Positions 32,765 through 46,180 are shown, counted from the first letter of the stretch. The stretch is 64,000 nt of DNA from Phlebotomus papatasi (GCF_024763615.1 NC_077222.1:51212001-51276000), one strand, 5' to 3'. The notes: a model not told the origin generated them from the letters alone. Numbers and translations: made by a program.

Positions 32765-34920
32765 CTGTTGATTAGATTAGCTTGGCAACCTTGCTCTCTC
32801 TTTTTGACTGACCTAGCCTCAAATGATATGTAAAACATATTGTAAAACCAAAACATGCAACTAGAGAAAGGACATTTCTACTTTTTGATCCATGATTTGG
32901 ATCAAAAAGCAGTATCATATCTAGTAGTAGTAGTATCATAGTATCATATCTCTTTGCCCCTGATTGACAAAAAAAAGGTTAAAAGATCTCATAAAGTTTG
33001 GCCTTATTGAATTTCATAAAAAACTCGTTGAACAGTACTTTATTTTCGGTTATTAAATAAAATAATAGAATTGCGAAAAATCATAAAATACAAGGAAAAC
33101 TATTCTCAAAATACATTATTTTCTAATTCATGCACATTTTTTAAATGCAAATAATACTTTATAAATAATTTTTATCATATTACTTTCATAGAACAAAAAA
33201 TAAGCAATGAAAAAATCTAGGTCAGAAATTTAAAACTTCTACTTGAAAATTTCAATCATATCAGTTACAAAAACACATTATTTCAATCAATAAAGGCAAA
33301 AAAAAGTTAAATATTGCTTGAGAAAAAAGTTTAAATCATTTTCTGCTGAATCACCGTTTATCTGTTATTTCTTTTTAATCTAATACTTGAAGAGTATAAA
33401 ATATATTTGATAATATCTTAAAATAAAATTCATAACCACTGAATTATTTAAAATAAAATTCAGAAACTCAACTCTATGACAAATTACTGTTTCAGATAAA
33501 ACCGAAAACTACATGAACGTTTCAATTTATTTTAAACTGTAGAATTCCAAGAAATTATAAACAGTTTATATGGTACAATCATGCTGCTAAGTTGCTATAT
33601 AGCATTGTAATTAGAAAATGTAAGAAAAAACATCAAAGAACTTTCATGCAAAAGCTTTCATTATAATGGAGACTGCATGCTGTTTCACTTAAGTACCGTC
33701 ATTAAATCTATTTCTCTCACAACTGTGTACTGCAATATCAATTGTAATTAATACATTTTCTGTGAAATACAGTGAAATTACTGAAAGGCCATAAAATAAG
33801 GGTGATTTTGTGATGGCAATTTCCAACATATGAGTGACTGTAAAGTGATCAATTTAGTGATTCTGACACTCTATGATACACATCGTAAATCTCTTATCAA
33901 TATTACCAACAATTATCGCATGGTCCCGACCTTCCACCCCTCTAACAGTAGCGTGTCGAATAAAATAATTTTCTCCCAGCATCATTTCGCATTTTAATGG
34001 CATGTGTGTGCTACGCGATGCCATAAAAGGGTAATTTTAAAAGAGTATTTCGTCTCAGAAATGAGCACCAAGAGTGACTGGAGACATGGATGGTAAGGGG
34101 TTGAATTTTAGCACAACCCCAAAATCCCCATGAAAATGGCTTTCAATGTAACTTTATCACATATACACGTAGTATTAATAATATAGATTTTCGATAAAGT
34201 GTCAAAATCGTGGAGGGAAATTGGCTTTAGCAGTCTCATTCAGGGTTGCAAAGTAGAAATTCCCGGCAGGCATTCATGGCTATGGTGCGGTATAATATTC
34301 CTTTGAAGAGAACAAAATTTTAACCCTCGGAGAAAGTGAAGTTTTTGCGTCATATTTCAGCACAAGAAAAGCTTTCAAATATCTCCTACCGATACAAACA
34401 GGAGCTATACCTATACATGTGTCAATTTACCCCAACAACTTACTTGCGTGTTTCACCTCGAAACGTGAGAAAAGCTCTATACAAAATTGGTAGGATTTAT
34501 TCATAATTTTTAGACTGCTTTACAATTAATTTCTCCTGTATTTCTTCTCATTTGATCCAATGTCAGATAACTTCCTGTTCTCTGATTTTCTATACACTCA
34601 GAGCACATATAAGCTTTAACCAAGGAATTATCATCGACTTCGTGTTACTAATTTTCGATTTTAATTCTAAAATTGATGAAGTACAATCTTTGCCATTTCG
34701 AAAAATAAAAGCAACAAAGAGAAAATAAAACCCAATATTAACTAAAAAATAGTTTCAATTGTAAAGAAATAATTTACGGTCAGTAAAAGAATTATGTTAG
34801 TAAATAAAACACATAAAATTGACTATAAATAATTTCGAACTGTGCTCCAAATGTGAAAAAACGTTACGAAATTTCCTAATTTTCTCTCTAGAAAAAAAGT
34901 ATTCCAGTATTTTCATGTAA
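32765..34920. other. No gene seen; AT-rich DNA
   Basis: Includes a small GTAGTAGTAGTATCATAGTA simple repeat at about 32921. No exon or gene could be supported. Confidence 0.45.
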
Positions 34921-34922
34921 TA

Positions 34923-35988
34923 GGGTAAGGGCTCATAATTTTGCCCAGTCTGCTTATAAGCATCGATGTTCCAAGTTTGAAGTGCGATATTTTCGATACT
35001 AATTGACTTTTTTTGATACTGTCCTTTCAGAAGGGTTGTCTAGAAACTTAGCAAGCTATTTATCGTCTTATTTTTACTAAAATTAGTCTTAATACGTTTA
35101 AAAATGAATTGATATGTAGAGGTGAATTTGACTCTTATTTTGGACAACTTGGTTATTAATTTTTACAACTTGGCTGTAAATTTGGACAGCTAATCCGCCT
35201 CTACAGGATGCCCATTGTTCTTCATTTCATGAACCAATCTTACCAAGTCCTCTTCCTGTTCATATAAGGGAAACATAGAATATCACAAGAATCCCGGAAA
35301 CTTTCCATATCATTCATTAAAGTGAGTTGACTTCGGTACTCCAAGTACGTACGGATCCGCTCATTCCCTGGCCTTTTCGAGAGCCTTTTAAGGCATTTCT
35401 CGCTACATCTCTTTCGTAGAGATGATGCTCCTTTGTTTCTCCAGGCATTTGTCCAACCTAGTCATCACAAAAGCTAAAGCTTCACGAAATTTAGTGAAAA
35501 AAACACCTGTCCAAAATAAGAACCATCACCTCACTGGTTAATGTTTTAAAAAATTTCCCATTTTTCACATGAAAAATCTAAATCACAAGGCAAATCTCAC
35601 TTCAGGTCAAATGTACAAATCACTACTAACGTTAATCAACACAATTTTCAATGAATATTCAATAATATCACTCAAAAAAGCGAAGAAACATTGTTAGTAC
35701 TTCACCACAGCTAAATAAGACTGAAGTAAACACAAATTTCTGTCATATTTCTCGTAAGGAGTTGCTCACACTGAATTTTCAACAAAGCAGTTTCAACTCA
35801 AATCATATTCAAAATTTAACGTATTTAGTGTTAAAATCTTCCAAAAAGAACAAATATTTAGATAGAATTCATTATTCATCAAATATTGGAATAAAAATCC
35901 ATCATTTTAATCAATTTATTTTTAGTGTCCAATTTTATCCTCAAAGTGTCCAAAATAAGAAACTTGACAAAATTATGAGCCTTTTCCC
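34923..35988. mobile_element. TA-flanked 1.07 kb element with GGCTCATAATTTTG ends
   Basis: The left end is GGGTAAGGGCTCATAATTTTG; inward from the right, GGGAAAAGGCTCATAATTTTG. TA is on both sides. The inner part (about 35040-35500) matches 50720-51195 in reverse, for example GGACAGCTAATCCGCCTC, but that element has different ends. Repeated TGTCCAAAATAAG words occur. No coding capacity. Confidence 0.65.
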
Positions 35989-35989
35989 T

Positions 35990-38427
35990 ATTTAATTGTT
36001 TAGAATTTTAATTTTGAAATATGATTTTACTCAAAAGTATTTCCAAAAATACTGTCCACTGGAGCAAAAAATAAAAGAATAAAAATAATAATTCAAAAAT
36101 TTCATGTATACTCTTATTATAAAGCATAAAAGCTTTCTTCGATTTTTCTTTGTTTATTTAAATTAAAGTGAATTGGTTTACTTTACTCTCTTTATAACAA
36201 TATAAATTCTCTAAAATAGTAAATTATTGTGTTTTAATTTAAACTTAAAGTATATTTATTTTATTTTATTTAAAATTCTAAAAATGTTAGAAGCATTACT
36301 TGCATAAAGATTTTAATAGGAGTAAATTAAAATTCGTTTTAAAAAGTACACCGGACTATAAACCAAAACATCTTTTACATGTAAAATAATAGTTTTGAGG
36401 ATGTTTTAAATTCAATTCTTAAATTTTATTTTTCTGAAATTAAGCAAAGAAGTAATTTTTTTTTAGTTTATCCAGAAAAGCAAATTTATTAGTAATAATT
36501 ACCTTTGCAATTGGTTTGAGGAGCTAAATTACATCGCTGGAAGACTCAGTTCCATTTAAAAATAGGAGAAAAACGCCCAATTTCAAAGGTGCCCCACTTC
36601 CCCATAATTATTAGGAGTTAATAAATCCCCAGGCCAAAGTCTCAATAGATCATATTTTAAATTCAAATATTCAAACTAATTGAAACAAGAACGTCAAATA
36701 ATTTCAGTACATGTACTGTTGGGTGATAAATTATGTATAAGGAGGCAAAAAAGCTCCTGGTGAAGGGGGAAAATGCTTGTCATTCCAGTGGGTATTGATG
36801 GTGTAAATATGTAAAGCAGGCACACAAGAAATAAATTGTATGTAAATGACTAATCAATTTAGTAATTGGAGGATACGCTTTTCCACTCTTTTGCCTACCC
36901 CTTCGGTATAATTTAGTGGTGTAAACTTTCCTTTTTACCCCCAATATTTGTCGCACATTCTGTGTGACCTCAAAAGAAATTCAATTTAATTCCACCACCA
37001 TCGACCACTCAACTTCCCTACAATCCCCTCAAAAATTCAACAACCCAAGCAACGGTCTTTGGTGACTTTGGGGCAGAGGAAGGTTGCGATAGAATAAGGT
37101 TGAAGAGAGAGAATTTACAATAAGTCAACAGGACATCCCGTGGCTGAAATCTCTAGACAAACTCATAGCCTATAATTCGAAAATGTCGACTAGGTCAAAC
37201 AGAGAGAGAGAGAGAGAGGATGAGCTGCAAATGAAATTAATGATGCAAAATGAAAGGATGCTGCCTGTTGATGCCCAGTTTAAACGCTAAATTGATGGAT
37301 TAATTGATTTTGCATATAGTGTGATCGGATGTTGAACTTCCGAGAAAGACAATATGACGGCATTTGCCTTTATCCATCAATGTATAGTTTCAAAATTGCC
37401 CAACATTGGCATCAAAAACACAATTTCTGATACAAAATCACACAAAATTAACTTAATTCTATGTGAGTTGCTTCATAAAATCAAATTTCTATCTTGCATC
37501 ATATTTCTCTTCGGTTCACTTTATAGAATTTATTTCCAAAAATATGCATGTAATTTTGCAAAAGAACAAAAATGTGAATGACGTGAAAATTCAAAAATAG
37601 AAACAGAAAATTTTAAATAGAAATGACGTCCCACTGTGAGTTTCTTCTTTACTATCCATAACCATTTCCACCCTCATACGGCCACCCCCTGAGCTTGGTA
37701 TAAATTGTAAATTGATTTTTGGCGTCACCTGATGGAAATTTGTCGGTTCCTCAACACACACACACACGACACATTTGCCATCACTGTAAAAGTGCAAAGG
37801 AAATAGCGAGCTTTTCCCCCAAAAAGAAAGAGAACGGGACTGTGTCATAGGGCAAAGGGGGGTGTTGCAGGGGACAGGCTGGCAAAGGAAGTAAGAGTAA
37901 AAAAAAATGAGAAAAGAAAATAGCAATGCTAGGGAGAAAAACATTTGAGGAGAAGAAAAGTTGAAAAGTGGATATTACAAGGGAAAATGCCAGCACATGG
38001 CTGCAGAAGCAGTTGTCCAAATAGGGGAATTGTTGGGGAGCCAAGAGAAGTGATTCGTATAATATGGGGGATCGTATAAAATACGACTCGGATGTGATGA
38101 TTATTTGGGTGGGGAGATGAAAAGCAAATACATAATCTAATATTGTGTTTCATTTATATTTTCCGTATGGTACACCAATGGATCCCCGTTGATTGAACCC
38201 CTTCTTCCACGCAATTTTCTTTTTTCTTTCCTAAACACACACACGCGCAATAAGATCCGAAAATTCAGGAGAAAATGGAAGAAAACTTTGTTAATTCGAC
38301 TCAATACTAAAATTTCATTTTATTCTATTCAAATGGTAATCCTTGCAACAGGATAGTATACCAACTACATGTCCCAATTAATGCCACTTTAAATAAATTA
38401 GTAATTTTATCAATGCTCTAGGATGTT
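35990..38427. other. No gene seen; AT-rich DNA with one MITE end and a GA repeat
   Basis: 36510-36602 carries a lone end resembling the right end of 53526-54309 (TTAAAAATAGGAGAAAA..TTTCAAAGGTGCCCCACTTC). A (GA)10 repeat lies at 37200-37219 and a short (CA)n at about 37755. Open frames on the minus strand at 37590-38150 are driven by purine-rich composition of the plus strand. Confidence 0.4.
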
Positions 38428-38429
38428 TA

Positions 38430-38658
38430 GGGTCGGAGGAACGTCTGTTCGACAGGGAACCCCTATTGACACTTTTGTCAAAATGATGAAAATTATTTAA
38501 TGTATGTAGTAAAATATAAGTAATATTACGTTTTTTCTGTAATATACCTTTTACTGTAAACAGAGATGTTCAAATTTCATATCCCAAATGGTACAGAGTA
38601 GGATGTCAATAGGTGCTGACACGAGTTCTTAAAGTGTCAATAGACGTTCCTTTCACCC
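38430..38658. mobile_element. TA-flanked MITE with GAACGTCT ends, copy 1
   Basis: The left end is GGGTCGGAGGAACGTCTGTT; inward from the right, GGGTGAAAGGAACGTCTATT. Both lead into TTGACACTTT-type words. TA is on both sides. The reverse-oriented twin is 53185-53412. Confidence 0.75.
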
Positions 38659-39724
38659 TATATCATTATGCATGGTGGTACTAAATGGTACCACTACTCT
38701 ATTTGCTTACAAGATGCAATGAATTAACAAAAAAATAAAGCTAGGTATGAATCTTTAATTCGGAATGTCTCCTATAACATCTACAACCCCTACAACCATT
38801 TCAATTTAACATTTAATTTAAGGTCTTCTATAATCAAAAACTTTCCACTTCTTAATTATTTAATCTTAAAATTAAAGAATATATTTGTGAAAACGAGCCA
38901 TAAAATTGAAAGTGTTACAGGTTTAACAGTCTTCAAACCAAAAGAATGTAATAAAAAATTTAAAATGTATTAAAACAAAAATAACCTTCAGAATAATTGC
39001 CGTCGAAAAATGGTATCAAAAGAAGTAAATATTGAAAAGGAATTATGACCCTTATAGATTACATTAAGAATCCCTCGTACCATAAGCTGCAACAATCTTG
39101 TCTCTTTTCCGATTTAAGAACCTCATGTCTTGAATCTCGATCCGTTTAAAGATTCAACTCAATCTGAAGCAAACGTTTCCTTTCCATGTTGCAAACACTG
39201 AGAATTTCCTAGAACGAATTCTTCGGCCCTAAAAGGGGGAAGGTTTCATAGTCTCACAAAAAAAGAAGCTTCGACTCGAACTCCTCCAGACTCCAATGGA
39301 GGTTTCCTATAAAAAGCTATCTGATAAACTCTAAATTTCATTACAAAATAAAGGTTTATGATTAATGAATTACCAATTTGGTCATCACAAAAAAATAAAT
39401 TGTCAATAAAGTACTCAATTTTATTCAATAAATAATACAACATTTATAAGAAATAATTGAAAATCATTGTGAAGTGATAAGATACATTATCGGCTAAAAG
39501 TTTTTTGACAAATCTGTATTCAGAAAACTATAAAAAATATATAAAAAATAACATTAAAATTTTTCTTTTTGCAAATGAGTTTGTTTGTAATCGATAAATG
39601 TTATTTATGTATTTCAAAAAACAATAATCAATTTTATTTCACATCAACAATAATTGTTTACCAATTATTGTTACCTAAAAGCTTCTTGACACATTTGGAA
39701 AATAACAATAGTCAAAGTACCTTA

Positions 39725-39972
39725 ACTGAGAGAAATCCGAAAAAGTTAAAATAACATTCCGGAAATGTTTATTTTACCTTAAAGTATTGATCCGAAATCG
39801 GTGTAAATATTATGCTTTTTAGGTGTATTATGGGTTAAAGTTACCTTTTTTCATGTTAATTTTACCCTTAAAAAGGTGTAAAATTAACATTAAAAAATGT
39901 TGATATATTTTTACACCTAAAGTGTTAAAGTTCTAAGGAAAAAAGTTAGTCGCACCCCCATTTTTTCTCAGT
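39725..39972. mobile_element. MITE with CACTGAGAGAAAT ends, copy 1
   Basis: Ends ACTGAGAGAAATCC and TTTTTTCTCAGT are inverted. It shares a long, highly similar interior with 54777-55028 in the same orientation, including TTAATTTTACCCTTAAAAAG and its inverted partner. Superfamily not decided. Confidence 0.7.
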
Positions 39973-39974
39973 TT

Positions 39975-41540
39975 TACAACTTTTTCATTCTTTTGCATAG
40001 TAAGAAATACGATTTTTGTACGAGAAAATTTTGTTTAGCAAACGAACGACTTTTCTGGGAACAGAGGTGGTATTATTTTTTAGCATAAAAACTTATCATT
40101 GCCGCTTCTCTGATTGTCTTATAGTTTACATTATTTAATATTTATTGACTAACAAGAGATTAAGAAAATAAAGAATCTCAGCTAATTTATCAATCAATTA
40201 GTTTTCAAAAAGTAAATATATTAATTTTGTATGTTTAATTCTTAATTTCCAAAGTCATAGCAAACTAAAATTTGAGTCTTATCAAATTGCAAGGGGGCTT
40301 ATTAAAAATAAAAATAAAAACTATATTTTTAAGTGTTTAACACTTAAACCGAAAAGATAGGAAATCAATTTGAGATGACTTTATTAACTTTCCACAGAGT
40401 GTTAAAAGACAAATTAAAATGTCTAATTTTTAATATCATGTAATCTTTCCCCCTTAAGATAGAGTCTGTGCTATACCTTCACGTAGTGAATGTGTCACAA
40501 GTTGTAACGATTCGCTTCTGGTCACCCAAGTTGAGAACATTCACTTTTCCATATTATATATGTAAGTATTTTGGCGGGATTCTTATACTGGGAAAAAGCT
40601 CCCTATATGTGGTCACGTATGCTACTATATAAATTGGGCAAGTATATTGTAAAATGTAGAAAGCCAGACCTTTACTCAAGCGGAAGAAATAGCCATGGTG
40701 AGGAATAAATGGAATACCGAAGAGAACAACGGGGGTAACATGAAGAGGAAGAGGGGAAAAGCCAAAAAGTAAGTCACATAGAAGATGACCACCCAAAGAA
40801 GAATATCAGAGACACAGTTACAACATTTATATGGAATGCCAAGAATATTTTTAGGACAAGTTATCTCCTTGTTCTTTCGACTCGGCACAACGGGCCACAA
40901 GATATTCGTATTGGATATGGAGAGAAAATCAAATAGGAATAGAAAAAAAACGAAAAAAAGCAGTATTTTTCTTCGTTTTATTATACAATTGTAGAAAGAA
41001 GAAAAATGGTTTTCCTCACCCCAATCCATTTCCATTTTTTGAAATGTCTTCCTGCATGGAAGGCGTTTAACTAATCGAATACACTGCTCATGAATGATCG
41101 ATTTTTCCGATACTGATTCTTTTTTTTTTAAGAAAAATGATATTGGAATTGTGTGAATTGATGAATTATTCACTAACCATTGAAATATCAAAAGTATTGA
41201 CTATATAAAGAAGAAGTATTTTCAATCAATTTTCGAAATATCCATAATAAAGATTAAGATCATAAAATATTGATTTTTTCTTAGAAATTGCAATAAAAGC
41301 ATGATTCGCAAGGTTAGTTAAAAAAATAATAATAGATTAGAAGTATTTCAAAACTTTTTATAGTCCTATTATAATAATTATAAGGTATTTTTGAGTTAAA
41401 ATATATTATAAAATTTAAGTAAAATGTCCTATTTTAGCTTACTTAAGCAAAAAGTAAGAGGGTACATATGGCCAATCCGTATCAAACTGATCTTATAAGA
41501 CTATTTCATAAAATCTGGAATATAAAAAAAATATTTCTAT
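39975..41540. other. No gene seen; AT-rich and purine-rich DNA
   Basis: A long open frame on the minus strand (40676-41191) reads as Phe/Leu/Ile-rich protein because the plus strand is purine-rich. It has no domain and is not called. Confidence 0.4.
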
Positions 41541-41541
41541 A

Positions 41542-41756
41542 GGGAAGGCTGGGGCAGCAGTAAAAACGGGGTAGTTGTGAACATTGATATTTATGTGTAC
41601 ATTACTCGGACTTATGTCGACTATTAGAGCAGGGAACAAGGGTCCCTATACTGTCTAAAAATTCATATAGGTCTCGTCCTCTAAAATTCATTATTTAATG
41701 AAAAAAAAACGAGGTATTTACAACTACCCTGTGTTTACTACTGTCCCAGTTTCCCC
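41542..41756. mobile_element. TA-flanked MITE with GGGAAGGCTGGGGCAG ends
   Basis: The left end is GGGAAGGCTGGGGCAGCAG; inward from the right, GGGGAAACTGGGACAGTAG. Both continue to a GGGTAGTTGT block. TA on both sides. 215 bp, non-coding. Confidence 0.7.
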
Positions 41757-41757
41757 T

Positions 41758-43255
41758 ATGTCTTATAATGTTTACCGTTGCATCACCGATACGAATAAGT
41801 ATTTAAAAAAAAAACTGTATAGAAAAAACTTAGGGCGAAGAGATTTCAAGCTTTAATTTCATAAATTCAATACTTTTCAAGGTGAAAACTACCGTCCGAT
41901 GTAAAAAAAAATATTAACGTAGATATAAGCTTTGTCTAGGTCCTTATAAGTTCAAAAAATAACAGGATTTATCGAGAAAGAAATATGGTAATAAAAAAAA
42001 CAAAATTTTACACTTTTTTAAAAAAATATATATATCAACGCTTAGTGTGTATTTCTAAAATACTTTGCTGAACATAAATTTGTTTTATGAATTAGAATTT
42101 AAAAAAAAATACATTCTAGAAAATTCTTTCCAAAACTGCGAGAAATTATGGAATAAAGTGTGAATAATATGCTTATGTAACAACGCAAAATATACAATCA
42201 ATGATGGGATTTTGCATTATTTCTGTCTGGAGGTTGAAATCGACGCTAAGACGGCAATGGCCGTATGGGAGTGCGATAAACGGTAGAGGGGCATATAAAT
42301 AAATTTAATCAAAAATCTTTACTCAATAACACATCGCTGTTCCCAGTTCGCATTTTCTGCCTATCTATTTATGTTATTTTAGGTTTTCAATATTAACATA
42401 TTTTATTCATGAAAGTAGGGGAAAGCAAGAAATGATGTACAAAATTGTTTTAAATACACTGAAATAATATAAATATGGATTTTTAATTGAACAAATTAAT
42501 TAAGGTGAATTAATAAACGTTCAAAAGTTTACATTGATTGAAAGCTTAAAATAACATAAAATATTTGCATAAACATGTTAACGATAATTAATGTGAATTA
42601 AATTTCAATGTGCAATATTAGGGCAAGGAAAGGTTCAAAAGTTCTCGTTAAGTAAAAGCACCAGTGCTATTCTGACTTATTTGTGTAATTACATAAGAAT
42701 CTCATCATCAGAGTAACTATCCACATTGACACACATTTTATTGAGAAAACAAAGACCCATTTAAAATATTGTAGGAAATAGTTATTCAAACAATTTTCTA
42801 ACTATAAAAAAATCTATTGAAATGTACTGCAACTGAAAATGAAAGAGATTATTCGAGACTCAATTTATCCTTCATAACAAAGGATAAAAGAGAGCATTTA
42901 CAAAAGAAGTGCATGTGAAAATATGAAAGATAAGAGACATAAAGACATAATCACTTCTCGTAAATTCGAAAAATATCATATTCCATGCGGTTCGTACTAA
43001 AATATGAGATTAGAGGGAAAAAAGAGTATTTGTCAATTTTATGTGAGAAGAAAAATAATGCATTGCTACTCGCCAGCGCAGCGCAATGAATGAAAAAATT
43101 AAACGATTTTTTTTATATCATACAATCATTTAATAATTTTACGTAAAAGATGAGTTCTTTGTTGAAGCGCAAAGAGCTCTAAAATGAACTTTTGTGCAGA
43201 GCTTTTTCTGCCCGAAGCTTTCTTGTGATGATTACAAAATTTTTATATCGCACAG
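41758..43255. other. No gene seen; upstream intronic flank of the Ig exon
   Basis: AT-rich DNA with no exon-like segment recognised before the acceptor at 43255. If the Ig gene is read through here, this is intron. Confidence 0.4.
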
Positions 43256-43415
43256 GGACAAACGGTGCAGCATAACCACAAAGCCGGTGTGATAATGAGC
43301 AGCAGTGATTTGGCTCTGCAAGGGATTACAAGGCATCAAGCCGGAAATTACACATGTATTGCCTCGAACGTAGAGGGTGATGGTGAGAGCAATGTTGTCG
43401 AGTTGAGAGTTATGT
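43256..43415 (+). CDS. Single exon encoding the second half of an Ig domain, Sidestep-family-like (partial gene)
   Basis: The exon lies between a CACAG acceptor and a GTAAGT donor. Only one frame is open: it starts in phase 0 and ends in phase 1. It encodes 53 residues including the Ig F-strand signature DLALQGITRHQAGNYTC, then IASNVEGDGESN and VVELRVM; the split codon starts with T, so Tyr is likely next. The NVEGDGESN turn is typical of arthropod Sidestep and related Ig-superfamily membrane proteins, which are receptors for Beaten-path proteins in axon guidance. The rest of the gene is not recognised here. Such genes often have introns of tens of kilobases, so much of the second half of the window may be intron. 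Family assignment rests on motif recognition; another neuronal Ig protein is possible. Confidence 0.75.
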
Positions 43416-44386
43416 GTAAGTACCATTCCTTTTATCATTAAAATTATATGCCATTATGCTCCGTTTTATACACTTTAATTTTTTTTTCAAATTACCCTTC
43501 TTAAATACAACACATTACTTGACTTTTTTTCATATTCACAATGAAGCATCTCACACCTATTTAAACGTATCACTCTCCCCATTATCCGATAAAGTAAATT
43601 TTCTAAGGAATACAAAATGAATGAAATACAATGTCTTATTTCTTTTGCCGAAGTGAATATTCACAGGGAAATCCAATAAAATAAAATCTATTAACACAAT
43701 CACAAATAAAGGCAAATTCACATTGATATATTTCACAGTAAGCTCACCGTTATCCTATTTTCCGGATGCCAGGTGATGGCACACGTTTCCCTCCCAAGCT
43801 TATGTGAATTTTCTTCGTGTCGGAAAAACCTAAAGACTCCCATCATGTTGTGGTGGGGAATACAGAAGGATGGAAAATACTTATACCTATAAAATTTTAT
43901 ATAAAGTTATAGCAATTTGCAGAGTGATAGACTTTGCAATACCTTGAATTTATTTAACAGAAAGTCGACAATATTAAAGTTCCTGGAACAATAATAATCC
44001 CCTCAGACGAGAACCTTAACCATATGATTTAACTTCTACAAGGATATGACTAATAAACAAGGAATACGGTTGAGGAGTTGACAAACTTCATACCCTTCAT
44101 ACCCTTCATACCCATAAGTTCTCTTCCTGGCATTTCCTACAATTTGCACTTGAAAATTATCTTAAGTAAATTTAGATTTTGAAAATTTCTTGTTCGAAAA
44201 ATTCTTATAATATTTTTGTCTGTATTCGCAAAATCAGTAACATTGATTACCTCAAGCTAAATCTAATTTCAAAATCGAAAAATAACTTTAGCTTACATCA
44301 GTCACGCCATTAAAAAAATATTACCATTGTGTTGACCTATTTACATTTTATTATAAAAATTCTAAAAAACTAAATCACTAAAAAAT
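43416..44386. other. Downstream intronic flank of the Ig exon
   Basis: Begins with the GTAAGT donor. A CTTCATACC triplication lies at about 44090-44112. No further exon recognised. Confidence 0.4.
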
Positions 44387-44387
44387 A

Positions 44388-45286
44388 CTCCCTCCGTTCC
44401 GAAATAAGTCGTACGTTTGGCGAAGAATTAGGGATTAAAGAATGGTTTCAGAGAATGTTCTTGTTATTTGCAAATATCTTATGTATGAACTGTCCTCCAT
44501 GTTCAGAGATGGGGATCTTACAACGATGGTAAGTTGAGGAATCCATATGTTGAAGTTGTTGATTTTTCCCGTTTTTTTCAAAGAGCTCCGGTAGATAGTT
44601 AATTACTAAAAAATGGACTGTGATTAACATTACACATTAGAGTTTGTTCTAAATTTTTAGTATGCACAAGTAGAAATCAACAGTTATTACCGATATGACA
44701 TTTTTTATATCTCAAATTTTCCAGAATGAGCAATAAAAAGAACACCTTTTTTTATGTCTTCGAATATCTGAGTGCTAAATGGTGAGAGATATGGACTTGG
44801 GACCTTCAGCGGACCCCCATAAGTTGACCCTGGGACCATTTATATGTTTCTCTAAAACATATCCAGAATTTAAAAAAAGAAATCGCACAACGAGTTTTCG
44901 AACAATCCCAAAAAACATGATTTTGGAAGGGTAGGGGAGGGGTGGGGGCAAAATAAAGGACATATTAATGGTCCCAGGATCAACTTATGGGGGGGTTCCC
45001 CGAAGGTCCCAAGTCTGTATCTCTCACCATTCTGTACCTATTTTAGATTGAAAATAAAACGCCAAAAGTAAGACATTTTTAAGACATTCGTTCCTCAACT
45101 TACCATGAAGATTGGACCCCAATTTTAGTACTAGACATTAACAATAGTTCTTTACAAGAGATAATTGTTGAGACACAAAACTTTTACCACCAAACTTTCC
45201 CTTAATCCCAATTATTCCCAAACGTATGACTTATTTCGGAACAAGAATTTTTCCCAAACGTACGACTTATTTCAAAACGGAGGAAG
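44388..45286. mobile_element. TA-flanked element with CTCCCTCCGT (Stowaway-like) TIRs, 0.9 kb, with nested palindrome
   Basis: The left end is CTCCCTCCGTTCCGAAATAA then GTCGTACGTTTGG; the right end is the complement of CTTCCTCCGTTTTGAAATAA then GTCGTACGTTTGGG, with a second copy of the motif just inside. TA is on both sides. CTCCCTCCGT ends are those of Stowaway-type Tc1/mariner MITEs. A second palindrome (44778-45032) is nested inside. A lone related end, AAAACGGAGGGGGTATT, occurs at about 51437. Confidence 0.7.
44778..45032. mobile_element. Nested palindromic MITE inside the Stowaway-like element
   Basis: AATGGTGAGAGATATGGAC to GGGACCTTCAGCGGACCC on the left and the complement on the right (GGGGTTCCCCGAAGGTCCC to ATCTCTCACCATT). 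The arms are about 70 bp. Confidence 0.6.
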
Positions 45287-45589
45287 TATTAATTATTCTT
45301 AGATATCGTAAAAACTGATAATTCTGTTCTAAAGATTAAGAACCAACCAACCGTTACTAAAATAAAAATTATTAATCTACAGAAAAATTGTATCGTATTA
45401 TTTACATGTCTATGATCATTGATCACTTACGCGATTACAGGTTTTCTGTCGATAGGTTCTAAACTTTGATTTAAACATGTAGTGTAATCATAAAAATAAA
45501 ATAATACAACTTCTAGAAAAACATTGGCATTCTGCTTAAAAAAAATGAAAAAGAAACTATAAATTTAAGAAAATAAAGAAATATGCGAG

Positions 45590-45910
45590 TATACCTTGAG
45601 AATTCTGCAAAATCCACGAGTATTCCAAAAAATTCGAGAAATCTATATAATAATGGTAGAAAACTCGGGATCACGCAAACAACCTAAAAAACTTGATGAA
45701 CTAGGGAAGCTAGAAAAACACGCGAAAACCATGGGAACTACAAAAAACCTAGGGATCCCGTAAATAACCTGGGGAGGAGAACGTATGGAAGCTCTACAGA
45801 AATTAAGAAACCTGAAAAACTCAAGAATCCCGCGAGAAACCCGCAGATTTTCTGGAACCTGCAAAACCCAGAGGAGAACCTACGAAGTAACCAAGGAATC
45901 CATAAATATT
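45590..45910. repeat. Purine-rich degenerate minisatellite-like stretch
   Basis: Short words such as GAAAACTCGGGA, AAAACCTAGGGATCCCG, AACCTGGGGAGG and AATCCCGCGAGAAACCCG recur at intervals of about 15-20 bp without exact tandem periodicity. A pyrimidine-rich stretch at 630-900 has similar words in reverse complement. Confidence 0.35.
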
Positions 45911-46180
45911 AGATTCGGAAAATCATAAACTATAATAATCCGGGACCGAACTATTCCGTGCCGAAAGCAGTGAAACTTTACAAAGGGCTATCGGAAATCT
46001 TTCACTTATGTGTCAGGTATGGCAATGGCTGTTGTCTCGGCACCCATAATCGCATTTCTAAACATCATAATATCCTATGAGATTGAGAATCCCCTCATTC
46101 GACCATCTGAGAGAAAAATATTACCTTTTGCGTTTGATAATTTGGGAAGTCGCTACCCTAATCTTTACTTCTGATTCTTA

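Noticed and set aside
37591..38153. Three overlapping minus-strand frames with hydrophobic starts
   Set aside because: They overlap in different phases and reflect a purine-rich plus strand rather than a signal peptide gene.
40676..41191. 171-codon open frame on the minus strand
   Set aside because: Phe/Leu/Ile/Lys-rich composition follows from the purine-rich plus strand; no domain, no splice signals, no promoter.
27787..43255. Additional Ig-domain exons between scarlet and the Ig exon
   Set aside because: No second splice-bounded segment with Ig cysteine motifs was found by eye.
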